This document shows positions 41,147 to 52,280 of a DNA stretch of 64,000 nucleotides, piece after piece; positions within the stretch are counted from its first letter, which is position 1; each line of letters starts with the position of its first letter. This DNA comes from Gigantopelta aegis (Eukaryota; Mollusca; Gastropoda; Neomphalida; Peltospiridae), in contig NC_054708.1 in assembly GCF_016097555.1 (NCBI RefSeq), positions 23,798,834 to 23,862,833 of the forward strand, in the 5' to 3' direction. The notes under the pieces were generated by a model, which made no database searches, was not told where the DNA came from, and saw nothing but the letters and a program-made list of their open reading frames with translations. Position numbers and translations under genes: made by a program.

Positions 41147-41372
41147 AGCAGGGTTTCTGCCATAGGTTAAAACAGGTATGGTGCCATACTCCAAAAAATT
41201 TGCAGACTTTTTGACAAAATTAATTACTCTTTTCCTAACCCTAAACATAACCAATTTTCTTTTTGGGCTAGGCCCCCCCACCCCTCCAACCCCCCATACC
41301 CCCTGTTGACTGTGATTGCATTCAATTCGATAGCACCATACCTAAAAATTTCTTTCTGGCAGAAACACTACT
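41147..41372. mobile_element. MITE with GTTTCTGCCA ends
   Basis: CAGGGTTTCTGCCATAGG on the left pairs with CTGGCAGAAACACTACTG on the right. Inner GGTATGGTGCCATAC/ATAGCACCATACC also pair. Confidence 0.65.
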
Positions 41373-41994
41373 GTCCCCAATCCTCCACTCGCCCTGTGCT
41401 GTCTTATTTTCGATAGACCCTAGTTTTCCTCAGCAGGCCATATTTTAATTTTTTCTTGCCTGCTATTTAAAAAATATAACAGCAGTATTGATAATTTGGC
41501 GAAATGTTCTGCTTAACTCACCCCGAGCTTGCCCTGTATGTGTGTGTGCGAGAGAGAGCGAGAGAGAGAGCATTAAGTACGTTTGTAGATCTCTATACAT
41601 GCATGTATTTTAAAAATATGTGTGAACACAGGTTATCTAATGAACTAGATTTTTGAAGGACATAAAGATTGCTTGGTGATTATCAGTAGGAACAGCAGAG
41701 GTTTTAACTACCAACTATATTAACCAATCAGGGATAAACTTTCCAGTGCATATCACAAGGTTATCAGCATGCATGAATAATGTAAAAGTAAGAATATTCA
41801 GTCAGGAAGTATTTATTTGTAATTCTATACCCCGAATATTAAGTAGGTGACGAAAAATCACAGGCAGACACCTATTAATGACATCCCTGTATTCCCCGAC
41901 TTAAAATGCCCAATAAATAATGGCATATTGTCATACATTTAAGTACAGGTATAGAGTTTGATCTAAACTAATGGTTTCTGGGGTTTAACCCTGT
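41373..41994. other. No feature seen; short GA tract
   Basis: AT-rich with a short GT/GA tract at 41538-41571. No exon is recognised. Confidence 0.4.
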
Positions 41995-42135
41995 ACCTAG
42001 TTGACCCAGTTTGTATAATTAGTTGACCCAGTGTATTGTAAGATTGATTCTCCCCTTGGTGGATCCATTTGGGTTTTACTGTTACAACCAGTTCCCCATG
42101 ACTAGTATATCAAAGCCATACTGATAGTATTGTTC
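41995..42135 (+). repeat. Much-decayed SINE remnant
   Basis: ATTGTAAGATTGATTCTCCC (B-box region), GGTGGATCCATTTGG and CCAGTTCCCCATGACTAGTA (core) are still readable. The A box and tail are not. Confidence 0.55.
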
Positions 42136-42184
42136 TCACTATCTAGACCCAAGTATCACAATAATCATATGTCAGACACCACAA

Positions 42185-42510
42185 AGACGTAGCCCAGTGA
42201 TGAAGTGCTCTCTTGATGCGTTGTTGGTTTGGGATCGATCCCTGTTGGTGGGCCCATTGGGCTATTTCTCGCTCCAGCCAGTGTTCCATGACTGGTATAT
42301 CAAAGGCCGTGGTATGTGTTGTCCTGTCTGTGGGATGGTGCATATAAAAGATCCCTTGTTGCTAATCGAAAAGAGTAGTGCATGAAGTGGTGACAGCAGG
42401 TTTCCTCTCAATATCTGTGTGTTTCTTAACCATATGTCCGACGCCAAATCACTGTAAATAAAATGTGTTGAGTGCATCATTAAATAAAACATTTCCTTCC
42501 TTCCTTCCAC
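42185..42510 (+). repeat. SINE-A with T1 tail
   Basis: Complete head (GACGTAGCCCAGTGATGAAG, GGGATCGATCCC), core and T1 tail ending in four CCTT units. Confidence 0.93.
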
Positions 42511-42519
42511 AATTCTTGT

Positions 42520-42787
42520 GAGTAGAGCTTAGCCCAGTGGTGAAGTATTTGCCTGATGTGTGGTCAGTCTAGGATCAATCCCCGTCCGTGAACCCATTGG
42601 GATATTTCTTGTAACAACAGTGACATGTGATCTTGTGGTGTCGTTAAGCAAAACAAAAACGTAATGTTTGTTGTAACAAAAGCTGTGGTAGGTTATTATC
42701 CTGTCTGTGGGATACTGCAGGTTTCCTCTTTGATTATCAATGTGGTTCTTAACCATATGTCTGCACCATATTTGTTCCTTCCTTCCA
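42520..42787 (+). repeat. Internally deleted SINE-A plus a headless T1 fragment
   Basis: 42520-42665 joins an A head directly to the end of a T2 tail (GTGGTGTCGTTAAGCAAAAC), skipping the core. 42666-42787 is a core piece (GTAACAAAAGCTGTGG, CCTGTCTGTGGGAT) joined to a shortened T1 tail. Confidence 0.75.
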
Positions 42788-42791
42788 AAAG

Positions 42792-43049
42792 TGATAGAAA
42801 TAAGCAGAATTTTTCATTGGTCCAATGGACAAGTACATTTAGAAATCTTCTTGTCCACCAATATTTTTATTTGTGCAAATAAATGTTTTGTTTTATTCAA
42901 GTACAAGGACCTATTTTTGATTGCTCAAAAATTAAACTGCATTAACAAATTTTACTTGCCCACTGAACAACCATTGAGGTACATTTTGCTTGTCCGAGCA
43001 GATTTTTTACTTGTCAGGACAAACAGACAAGTGTTTATTTCGAACACTG
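42792..43049. mobile_element. Possible hAT-like MITE (right end TTTCGAACACTG)
   Basis: GTGATAGAAATAAGCAG on the left weakly pairs with TTTATTTCGAACACTG on the right. The interior repeats CTTGTCC/CTTGCCC motifs. This is low confidence. Confidence 0.35.
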
Positions 43050-43444
43050 TTCGTTACTACTGTTTGAGCTCCGCGTTTTAACTTTAAACCATCACAGATT
43101 GCTACTGTTATTAAATGTCATACAGCTTCTGGGCTTTAAAAAATAACCTGATGGAACCCACATGCATTTTGAAATAATGTTTTTTCTTAATCACTGGCTC
43201 AGAACATGACACACTAAATTGTGAATGGCAGTTATTAATTACTGGGCATCCATCAAACTTTGTTACAGTGGCATCTGCGGGGTGCAGGGAGATGATCTAG
43301 TCAGCTGAGGAAATGAATTGCCTCGGCAATCATGTTAAGTGATTGATTACACTGAAATAATGAATTGACTGTATAACTACTTGTACACATACATGCCCTT
43401 GTTCATTAATTAATAACTAATTCACGTCCTGCTTTTTTACAACA
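43050..43444. other. No feature seen
   Basis: Unremarkable sequence up to the next MITE. Confidence 0.4.
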
Positions 43445-43780
43445 CAGGGCTTCTAGATTATGGTAGCCCCACTCCCATGCCTAGTAATATTCAATGTTGG
43501 GCAACTACTGCCATTTCCAACGGCTAGTGAAAAATAAAGAAGACAAATGTTGCAGTTTAAGTCGATTTTGTAAATATAAATATCCTGCCCACCCCACAAT
43601 GATAGTTTTTTAAAGCTTTATCTCCCCCTTTAGGTGACATATCTGATTATTACTATTATTTAGTAAAATTGTATTAAATTAAAATACAGTAGGGCTAGTG
43701 AATTTTTAATCGTGGCTAGTAAATTTTTAAAATCACTGATCCCATGGCTAGTGGATTTAAAAAAAATTCTAGAATCCCTG
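43445..43780 (+). mobile_element. MITE family CAGGGCTTCTAGA, copy 3
   Basis: CAGGGCTTCTAGATTATGG to TCTAGAATCCCTG. The flanks share CAACA (5 bp) on both sides. The interior is collinear with copies 1 and 2. Confidence 0.9.
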
Positions 43781-43983
43781 CAACATGTATGTTATTTAGT
43801 TTGTTTTGTCATTTTTATATTCCTTCTAGCTTTTAATAAATTTTTATAAAAGGTATGAATGTATTTGTATGTACAGTCATATTGGTATTGGAAACACTAA
43901 AGGAAGTACTTGTATGATTCATTAAGATATTTTCCAGTTAAATACAGTTACTTCTGATTAGTAATTACATGCACATGTGCGTA
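43781..43983. other. No feature seen
   Basis: AT-rich spacer between a MITE and a SINE. Confidence 0.35.
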
Positions 43984-43997
43984 TGTTGATGGTTTTG

Positions 43998-44306
43998 AAA
44001 AGAAAGAAATGTTTTATTTAATGACTCACTCAACACATTTATATTTACGGTTATATGGCGTTGGACATTTGGTTAAGGACCACACAGATATTGAGAGACG
44101 AAACCTGCTGTCGCCACTTCATGGGCTACTCTTTTCGATTAGCAGCAAGGGATCTTTTATATGCACCACCCCACAGACAGGGTAGTACATACCACAGCCT
44201 TTGATATACCAGTCGTGAGAAATAGCCCAATGGGCCCACCGACGGGGATCGATCCAACAACGACCACACATCGAGCGAGCGCTGTACCACTGGGCTACGT
44301 CCTGCC
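43998..44306 (-). repeat. SINE-A with T1 tail and 14-bp target duplication
   Basis: Minus strand, complete with a small core deletion (CCAGTGCACCA segment missing). The direct repeat TGTTGATGGTTTTG lies at 43984-43997 and 44307-44320. Confidence 0.94.
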
Positions 44307-44320
44307 TGTTGATGGTTTTG

Positions 44321-44889
44321 GATGTCTGTGTATTATTTTTAAACATGTGGCTGTGCAGTTAGTAGAGATGGATGGTTACGTGAAAAACACAAAACAAAAA
44401 ACATCTGCAAACCAGAATAAATAAAACCAAAACTGAACAAATCAACCCCTCTCCCCACCCAATAAATACCCAAACAAGTTTCAAGAAGGAAATATTAATG
44501 CTTCCCCAAAACAAGCAATAATGTGTGCACAGCACATATCAAAGCCTTTTACCTTGTACATAAATTGTAACTCTGTAAGCCAAATTTTTGCTAGGGTGTG
44601 GAATTTTATCATCATTTTACAGGAATGCATTGAGAGTGACTTGACAGTGAATTATAAAACCACGCCCCCTATTTTACCTTAACTGTAATAGTATATTCTA
44701 GACGGTGAAAAAACAAAAGTACAGATGGTTTTTTGTCCCCAACCAATATCTGCAGAATCTGCTATTTTTCACACTGAGTACAAAGTGTTCACACTGTTGG
44801 GCTATATATAACCAGTTTTTCTCGTACCTCTCTCTTACAATAAGTTTGCATTGTACACATGTTGAGTTGTAGTGTATGCATAATGCATG
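44321..44889. other. No gene seen
   Basis: A-rich near 44380-44480. I find no exon or element. Confidence 0.4.
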
Positions 44890-45069
44890 TACAGTGAAAC
44901 CTCTCAAGACCGGACCCTCTGTAAACCGGAATTCCCTCAAAACCAGACGTTTTACAGAGTCCCTTTCTAAAAACCAGGACATAACTTAACCTCTCTAAAC
45001 CGGATCCCTCTTAAAACCAGTTATTTGTCATGGTCTCAGGGGTGTCCGGTTTAGAGGGGTTACACTGTA
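44890..45069. mobile_element. MITE family TACAGTGAAACC, copy 2
   Basis: TACAGTGAAACCTCTCAAGA to GTTTAGAGGGGTTACACTGTA, with inner AACCGGA/TCCGGTTTAGAGG pairing and TA at the edges. Confidence 0.85.
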
Positions 45070-45610
45070 TGTAGGTGTACACTGCCAAAGGATTGATCTT
45101 CATTTTGTGGTAAATGAGAAACTTGCTGAAAGACAGGCTACCAACTATTGCTATAGAAACTGCCACTAGTTGGCTTCTTTCATTAATGATGATATAATTT
45201 AGTATTGTGCCGAGATTCCATTAATGTTCAGGCATGCTCTCCTGGACATACAATACATGTTACTGGGACTTGATTGTCCAGGATATTGGTTAATATACTG
45301 AGACAAAAAAAAGTTTAGCAATTTGGCTTGTCAATATTGAACTTTAAAAATAAGTTGCATATGCATTGAAAATGATTCAATGACGTAACAGTCGATGGTA
45401 CCCCTCATTTGAGGCCATCCTTAAAAATATTTTGTTTTGTCCATTTCTGACCAGTAGTTTCAAATGTGGGTAGTTAGGTAGGGATTATTATTATTACTTT
45501 GTTTTAAGGCCTAATTTCATAATCAAGGCTTACAAAATATTATAATGCCACATATGAGACACTTCATTCTGTCACATATTAATGTTGTAGTTTGAATATT
45601 TTCCGCAGAT
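45070..45610. other. No gene seen
   Basis: AT-rich unique sequence. Confidence 0.35.
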
Positions 45611-45747
45611 TCTTTTTAATGATTTAAACTAAAATCTTTATTGTTCATTAAAGGTTATCATGCAGTTTTAATAAGTGTTCTTTTTAATGATTTAAACAAA
45701 AATCTTTATTGTTCATTAAAGGTTATCATGCAGTTTTAATAAGTGTA
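45611..45747 (+). repeat. 68-bp tandem duplication
   Basis: TCTTTTTAATGATTTAAAC to CAGTTTTAATAAGTGT occurs twice in tandem (45611 and 45679) with almost no differences. Confidence 0.95.
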
Positions 45748-46057
45748 TATTTCACGTATAAAAAACCCCCACCCTAAAACATGTTTAAATAAAAATAAAT
45801 GATTTTGCTTTTTTTGCTTTTTAAAAAAAAAAGTTATGGGGCTACCAATTTTTACTGAGGGCTACTAGATTTTATGACCTGTTAGCCGGGTGGGCTACAT
45901 GTGAAAAAACTTAAGGTGAAGGCCTGCATCCAATGATGTAACAGTTACACATTTCGTTTTGAATAAAAAATCTCCTTACACTTATACTGACAAATGATGT
46001 ATGCAGTGTCTTTTTCACTTTGAAAGTCGATGTAAGTTCTCTTAAAATTATTTAATT
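45748..46057. other. Fragment of an unidentified repeat
   Basis: GGGGCTACCAATTTTTACTG and GGGCTACTAGATTTTATGAC (45838-45880) look like part of a dispersed element, but I see no ends. Confidence 0.3.
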
Positions 46058-46290
46058 TCTTGTTCTAGCTAGTGCCCACATATGGTGTAACAAAGGTCGT
46101 GGTATGTAGAATGATACATATAAAAGATCCCTTGCTGCTAATTGAAAGAGTAGCCCATGGAGTGGCAGGAGCAGGTTTCCTCTCTATTTAACTCCTTAAC
46201 TGATGCCATATAATTGTACATGTGTGTAACTGTTGTTAAAATGTGTTGAGAGCGTTGTTAAATAAAACAGTTCTTTCTTTCTTTTTTTTA
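46058..46290 (+). repeat. SINE core with T1 tail, head missing
   Basis: Starts at CTTGTTCTAGCTAGTGCCC. GATCCCTTGCTGC is intact and the T1 tail ends in CTTT repeats. Confidence 0.88.
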
Positions 46291-46291
46291 T

Positions 46292-46690
46292 TTAAAGGGA
46301 CAGTCCTGAGTTTACAAGTAATACAACCATTGTAAAATGTTTCCGACCAGTAGAGCCTTTTCAGTGACGTAACATACAAATTAAATACATTTTCTTATTT
46401 AGGATATCAGTGTCTGTATTTACAAGGTGTTTGTTGTTGTCCTAATGCTTGTAGTAGCCCAAACCGGATTTTACCGCCCAATAACTTCGTACTTATGAAA
46501 TAATATATATCACGAATTAAAGTAAAAACTGAGTGCTACAAACATTAGTATACGACCGCAAATGCATTCGATATACAGACACTAATATTCTAAATAAGAA
46601 AATGTATTTTAATTTGTATTGTACGTCATTGAAAAGACTATTGGTCGGATACATTTTACATTGGTTGTAAACTCAGGGCTGTTCCTTTAA
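46292..46690. mobile_element. TTAA-flanked long-hairpin MITE, about 400 bp
   Basis: The left arm TTAAAGGGACAGTCCTGAGT and the right arm ACTCAGGGCTGTTCCTTTAA pair, with matching continuing inward for some 170 bp (ACCATTGTAAAATG, TTTTCTTATTTAGGATATCA). TTAA at each edge suggests a TTAA-targeting (piggyBac-like) parent, by inference. Partial relatives lie at 5858, 14519-14749/17900-18033 and 63904. Confidence 0.85.
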
Positions 46691-46807
46691 GCTCATTTAC
46701 CAAATTGCTAAACTTTTTTGTCTTAATATAGTTTAGAAAGAGAGAGAAATGTTGCTGACACCATGTGAGCTTCATTTACTTCTACTTATAATAACACTTG
46801 ACAGCAA

Positions 46808-47073
46808 TCGGCCTCGGTGGCGTAGTGGTTAAGCCATCGGACTAAAGGCTGGTAGGTACAGGGTTCGCAGCCTGGTACTGGTTCCAACCCAGAGCAAGTT
46901 CTTACGGGCTCAATGGGTAGGTGTAAGGCCACTACAGCCTCTTCTCTCTCACTAACCACTAACCAACTAACAACTAACAAACTGTCCTGGACAGCCAGAA
47001 CAGATAGCTGAGGTGTGTGCCCAGGACAGCATGCTTGAATAAGCACGAAAATAAGTTGAAATGAAATGAATGA
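46808..47073 (+). repeat. SINE-C with 12-bp target duplication
   Basis: Complete C copy (CGGCCTCGGTGGCGTAGTGG head, GGTTCGCAGCC B box, TGTCCTGGACAGCC, ending GAAATGAATGA). The direct repeat ACTTGACAGCAA lies at 46796-46807 and 47074-47085. Confidence 0.95.
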
Positions 47074-47103
47074 ACTTGACAGCAAGAGATCTTTTATATG
47101 CAG

Positions 47104-47388
47104 TTGAGGGAGGGGTGGGAGTAGTAGAGTTCTTGCCTTATGGGCTTGAATCGTAGGATTAAACCTCGGTGGGGTTTTCCCCATTGCAATCCGTTCCTCA
47201 AAACTGGTTTATCAAAGGCTAAGGTATGTGTTGTCCAGTCTTTGGGGAAATTACATATAAAAGATCTCTTGCTGCTAATGTAGGGAGCTTTCCCCCGAAG
47301 ATCGTGTTTCACAATTACCAAATGTTCAGTAGCCTAGGATTAATATATCAATGTGCTCTTGTGATGTCACTAAACAAAACAAAAATGT
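47104..47388 (+). repeat. Old SINE-D-like copy with T2 tail
   Basis: GAGTAGTAGAGTTCTTGCC, GTAGGATTAAACCTCGG, core and a T2 tail ending CACTAAACAAAACAAAA. Just before it, 47078-47102 reads AGCAAGAGATCTTTTATATG, a scrap of a minus-strand core. Confidence 0.75.
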
Positions 47389-48220
47389 TTTATATGAACT
47401 TTCCCATGGACAGGTGAACAAATATGACATGTTTTGATATTCCTGACATGGAGCACTGGTTGATTTATGAGGGAGGGGTTACATTTTACATGCACTAACC
47501 ATGCATGCACTCATTGTGGGTTAGTTATTGGGCTATTTCTCGTTTCAGCTAGTGCTCCACAACTGTGTACCAATAAATATGTTTTTCATTAATCACAACA
47601 AAATATTGAAATATATCTGTTTTGCGTTTTCATTGTGTGTCAGTATAGTTTCAGCAATGATGCATACATGTGCACTGTATGAGCCACATGGCTGTAGATC
47701 TGAATAAATCAATAGTGTTTTATGTACGATCTCAAATGTAGTGACCTTGGCCTTTGTTCCATTACCTGTCTGACTGGAATTGCTTGACCTTTGTACATCG
47801 CCATTATGCATGTTCATGCTAAGATGAAATTGGCAGTCTTGTATTGTCAACTCGAGTGTTCGAAAGGTTAAATGATAGTAAACTACTTGTATGTATACAT
47901 GTATGATACGGTTTTGAATTCGCCACATTAGGCCGATTCAGAATGCAGTATGAACTTGGCTGACTGGATACAAATATGGAGGGTCTATGGGAATAATCAG
48001 TGATGTCACATTTTTGGTAAGGTGATATTTTAAAATTTCAATGTTTACAACTCTGCAATTGTGGAATATTTATGCCCAAGAAAGCACACTTTACCAAGTA
48101 CATTTAATGGTCTACCATACTTAGAGGATTTTAATTTAGTGTGTCATTGTGACCTTGACGTACATGATTGTTATAATACTGAGTAACTTTGGACATCAAA
48201 GGTTATTTTAGTGTACCCTT
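47389..48220. other. No gene seen; SINE remnant at the left
   Basis: 47389-47580 has scattered core-like words (GGGCTATTTCTCGTTTCAG, AGTGCTCCACAACTG). The rest is unique sequence. The 111-codon open frame at 47593-47928 (minus) has no recognisable domain. Confidence 0.4.
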
Positions 48221-48234
48221 CATATGTTAACTTG

Positions 48235-48973
48235 AGGGAGGAACGTAGCCCAATGGTACAGTGCTCGCTCGATGTGTGGTTGGTATGGGATCGATCCCCA
48301 TCAGTGGGCCTATTGGGCTATTTCTCGTTCCAGCCAGTACACCACGACTGGTATATCAAAGGTCGTGGTATGTACTACCCTGTCTGTGGGATGGTGCATA
48401 TAAAAGATCCCTTGCTGCTAATCGAAAAGAGTAGCCCATGAATATAATAAATACTCATAAACCGCTTTAATTTCCAAACCGCGTATTGTTTTCCGTACGT
48501 AGCGAAATGATGAAAGGGAACGTGCGACTATGTTACTAAATGTTATTGACACTTCTAATAACAGTGCCGACTTTGTATTAAATTGACTGCGATGCCGAGT
48601 TCAAACGTGTACATTGTTTTTTTCTCACACCTGCAATGCAAGGCCCGTTCTCTTATTATTTTATTCCAAAAATAGTTATATTAACCAAAACACGTCCGTT
48701 TACATTTTCTGACGAGCGATTATAGTTTTTGCATGAACGATCCGTCGTTCGTGTCGATATTGATTTTGCATAACTGACAGATGAACGACAAAATCTTTTG
48801 TGCCACATTTTATGCCCTGCTTACTGCTAATCAAAAAGTGTAGCCCATAAAGTGGCAACAGCAGGTTTCCTCTCTCAATATCTGTGTGGTCCTTAACCAT
48901 ATGTCTGATGCCATATAACCATAAATAAAATGTGTTGAGTGTGTCATTAAATAAAACATTTCTTTCTTTCTTT
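48235..48973 (+). repeat. SINE-A with T1 tail, split by an unrelated segment, 14-bp target duplication
   Basis: Head and core run to AGAGTAGCCCATGAA at 48441. The copy resumes with ACTGCTAATCAAAAAGTGTA at about 48825 and ends in CTTT repeats. The direct repeat CATATGTTAACTTG lies at 48221-48234 and 48974-48987. The intervening 380 bp (48442-48824) is not SINE. Confidence 0.9.
48442..48824. other. Unidentified insertion within a SINE
   Basis: It is bounded by two copies of about 27 bp of SINE sequence (TGCTAATCGAAAAGAGTAGC and TGCTAATCAAAAAGTGTAGC with following bases) that differ at four or so positions. CpG is higher than in neighbours (GACGAGCG, GATCCGTCGTTCGTGTCG). There are no terminal repeats or ORF. 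Confidence 0.5.
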
Positions 48974-49179
48974 CATATGTTAACTTGGTTTATAAAGATA
49001 ATCTTAGTGATTTTTATTCCATTATCACTTGGGCATAATATACATTTATATGGTGTGTATGTGTGCTCGTGCTTGTGTGTATTTGTACCTATGCATTTAT
49101 ATACTTGTTTGTGTATACCTGTAGGATTTTATCACACATTTTATTACTACCACTCCATGAACTACGGTACTCTCTGATT

Positions 49180-49468
49180 AGGATCTTTTGTACGTCACAT
49201 CCCTCAGCACAGGGCAGTGCATATCACAGTTGGGTTTTTTACACATTTGTGGAGCACTGGCTAGAATGAAAAATAGTCCAATGAATCCACTGACAAAGAT
49301 TGATCTTTGATTGATTTGAATAATTTGAATGTTTTACAGTTTTACAACTAGGCTACGTCCCATCCCCTGTGACTATATTTTCAGAATTATCAATTGTTTA
49401 GCAGTTTAGTATCCGATGATGAATTAGTCTGTGTGCACTAGTGGTGTCATTAAACAAAACACACTTTA
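49180..49468. repeat. SINE with inverted 5' part and forward T2 tail
   Basis: 49180-49370 is a minus-strand core and head (GATCTTTTGTACGTCACATC ... GGCTACGTCCCATCCC). 49371-49468 continues as a plus-strand T2 tail (GTGACTATATTTTCAG, TATCCGATGATGAATTAGTC, GTCATTAAACAAAACAC). Inverted 5' part followed by forward 3' part is the layout left by twin priming in LINE-type retroposition. Confidence 0.75.
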
Positions 49469-49620
49469 CGAATCAATTTACAAACATAAAACCTTGACCT
49501 ATAAATAACTACACTAGACATCTAAGTATGATGAATACATGATATAAAATCGACTATTCTGTTCTTGTAAATTAAACAATATTCAGTATTCTTCTTTAAC
49601 ATTTTTATTCACTGTACTAA

Positions 49621-49799
49621 TACAGTGAAACCCCTGTAAACCGGACACCCTTGGTACCAAGACAATTGTCCTATATTAAGAGGGATTCGGTTTTGGGAGG
49701 TTACGTTCTGTACTTGTTTTAAAAATGGACTCTGTAAAATGTTGGGTTTTAAGGGAATTTCGATTTACAGAGGGTCCGGTCTTGAGACGTTTCACTGTA
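49621..49799. mobile_element. MITE family TACAGTGAAACC, copy 3
   Basis: TACAGTGAAACCCCTGTAAA to CTTGAGACGTTTCACTGTA, TA at the edges, inner CCGGACACCC on the left and GGGTCCGGTC on the right. Confidence 0.85.
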
Positions 49800-50075
49800 C
49801 TCATAGCAACTTGTTTGTAGACAGTACTGAATGTGGTTCGGAGAGTGGAAAAGATTGATAATACCCATGATTTGAAGTTACAGTGGAAACACTTGGTTTA
49901 TTATCACACCACTTGACGTGTTTGTAGTCCTCTCGGCTGTGGGCTAGAGTAAAGAGAAGGAAGATCTATTGGTCTTCTTTACCAGACACAGGTGGGTGTG
50001 AACAGACAAATCACACATATTTCCGTTGGCTGGTTACCAGGGAGGTAGGTACTGGGTTTATAGTATTGGCACCAA
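49800..50075. other. No feature seen
   Basis: Unique spacer. Confidence 0.35.
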
Positions 50076-50640
50076 CCGGCCTTGGTGGTTAAGTAATCGG
50101 ACATATATACCGGCCTCGGTGGCGTCGTAGCAGGCCATCGGTCTACAGGCTGGTAGGTACTGGGTTCGGATCCCAGTCGAGGCATGGAATTTTTAATCCA
50201 GATACCGACTCCAAACCCTGAGTGAGTGCTCCGCAAGGCTCAATGGGTAGGTGTAAACCACTTGCACCGACCAGTGATCCATAACTGGTTCAACAAAGGC
50301 CATGGTTTGTGCTATCCTGCCTGTGGGAAGCGCAAATAAAAGATCCCTTGCTGCCTGTCGTAAAAAGAGTAGCCTATGTGGCGACAGCGGGTTTCGTCTA
50401 AAATAATCTGTGTGGTCCTTAACCATATGTCTGACGCCATATAACTGTAAATAAAATATGTTGAGTGCATCGTTAAATAAAAACACTTCTTTCTTTTTAA
50501 TCGGACATAAGGCTGGTTATAGGTACCGGCTCCCATACACAGCGAGTTTAACAACTCAATGGGTAAGCCACTATACACCAACTTCTCTCTCACTAATCAC
50601 TTGGATAGACTGCCCATAACAGTGTGCACCACTGTCTTTA
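50076..50640 (+). repeat. SINE-C interrupted by a SINE-B
   Basis: C head CCGGCCTTGGTGGTTAAGTA to ATCGGACATA at 50105, then from 50510 AGGCTGGTTATAGGTACCGG, AACAACTCAATGGGTAAGCC and CTTCTCTCTCACTAATCAC. The gap is filled exactly by the SINE-B. Confidence 0.88.
50106..50498 (+). repeat. SINE-B with T1 tail, nested in SINE-C
   Basis: Complete B copy flanked by AATCGGACATA (50095-50105 and 50499-50509), an 11-bp target duplication taken from the SINE-C. The tail ends ACACTTCTTTCTTTTT. Confidence 0.95.
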
Positions 50641-50664
50641 AGACTGGTGCATCTGGTTAGGGGT

Positions 50665-50990
50665 GGGGGGGGGGGGGGGGGGCATAGCCCAGTGGCAAAA
50701 TGCTTGCTTGATGTGTGGTCGGTCTAGGATCGATCCCTGTCGGTGGGCCCATTGGACTATTTCTTGTTCCAATCTGCACCACAACTGGTGTATCAAAGGC
50801 AGTGCTATGTGCTATCATGTCTGTGGTATGGGGCATATAAAAGATCCCATGATACTAACGGAAAAATGTAGCGGCTTTCCTCTCTAGAACTATTCTTCAA
50901 AATTACCAATGTTTTACATCCCAACAGCCGATGATTATTAGGTCAATGTGCTCTAGTGGTGTCGTTAAACAAAATAATTTTTAACTTTGC
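50665..50990 (+). repeat. SINE-A with T2 tail, preceded by a G18 run
   Basis: The G run (50665-50682) merges into GGCATAGCCCAGTGGCAAAA. B box GGATCGATCCC, core with a small deletion, T2 tail ending GTTAAACAAAATAATTTTTAAC. Confidence 0.92.
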
Positions 50991-51039
50991 ATCTAGGTTC
51001 TGGGTTTGCTTCTCTATACTGGCTTTAATTCAGAGTAAG

Positions 51040-51379
51040 GGACGGGACGTAGCCCAGTGATAAAATGCTCTCCTGATGCACAGTCAGGTCTAGGATCAAT
51101 TCCCATCAGTTGACCCATTGGGCTTTTTCTTGTTCCAGCTGGTACTACATAACTAGGGTATCAAATGTCATGGTATGTACTATCCTGTCTATGAGATGCT
51201 GCATATAAAAATCCCTTCCTGTTAATTAAAAGGAGTAGTGGGACAGACATGGCAGAGGGTTTCCTGTCTTATTGTCTGCATGGTCCTTAAGTAACCATAT
51301 GTATGACACCATATAACCATAATTGAAATATGTTGAGTGTGTCGTTGAATAAAAACAATCCTCCCTCCCTTCCTTCCAA
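51040..51379 (+). repeat. SINE-A with T1 tail, diverged
   Basis: GGACGGGACGTAGCCCAGTG head, diverged core, T1 tail ending in CCTCCCTCCCTTCCTTCC. Confidence 0.9.
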
Positions 51380-52280
51380 TATAGAGTATCTTCTCTCTTG
51401 CTAACAACTAACCACTATTTTGTAATAACAACTGTACTAGGCAGATACCCCAGGTTGTCTGGACACTGTTTGAACATTAAAAATAAAATGTAAAAAATGG
51501 AATATAAAAACCCATGCTAAATGTATGTGCTGTCATATCTAGATACTATAAGGAAATGCATATAATGGATCTGTTGCTGCTGCACGTGAGCCCTGCATTG
51601 GTTGAGAACATTATTTACCATTTGCCAGACACGTACGTACATAGCAGATGCGTTTCCTCATACTGGAGGAATTACATCTGTTGTTAGAAAAAATAAATCT
51701 TCATGCTGATCCGAAACGTTGGGAATTCTCGCCACTGCCATTGTTCATGTATTAATCATAGTGTTGTGTCTGCATTCCTCCCTTCCTGTGATGTAGTATT
51801 TTCATGCTAATATCCTGTGATGTATTTTCATGCCAATATCCAACATAACAGGCTTGTCACAATAAGCTGGTAACCAGTGCATATCGTCAGCTATAGTGAC
51901 ATGTGCGCTGACTACCGATACTATTTACTATAACATGTTTGTGATTTCAGTGCAAGATACTTGTTGTTTTAGGTGCTGTAACATATTAACAGCCTAATCA
52001 TGGCTAATGTTCTTTGGTTAAGCAGACTCCGACTTAAAAACTGTAAGTTCAAGTGTAATGTCCTGGGCATGCACAAGTTGTCAGTCCAGGACTGAGGCTG
52101 GTGGCTGGATGCTGCCAAATGGATTGTATCTCTCAATTTGTGCAATGTTTTTTGTAGGGGTTTTTCTCCTATATTTACTCTTCCCACTAACGAAATTGTA
52201 CATACCAGTTGTCGTATACATTACATGTCTGTAGGAAAGATATCTGGAGTTGGAGGTGTACAATCTCTAGTCTGGGACAT
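51380..52280. other. No gene seen
   Basis: Near 51570 CATATAATGGATCTGTTGCTGC may be an old core remnant. The rest looks unique, up to a degenerate first unit of the following minisatellite. Confidence 0.4.

Noticed and set aside
47593-47928. 111-codon minus-strand open frame
   Set aside because: No recognised motif and composition like random AT-rich DNA.
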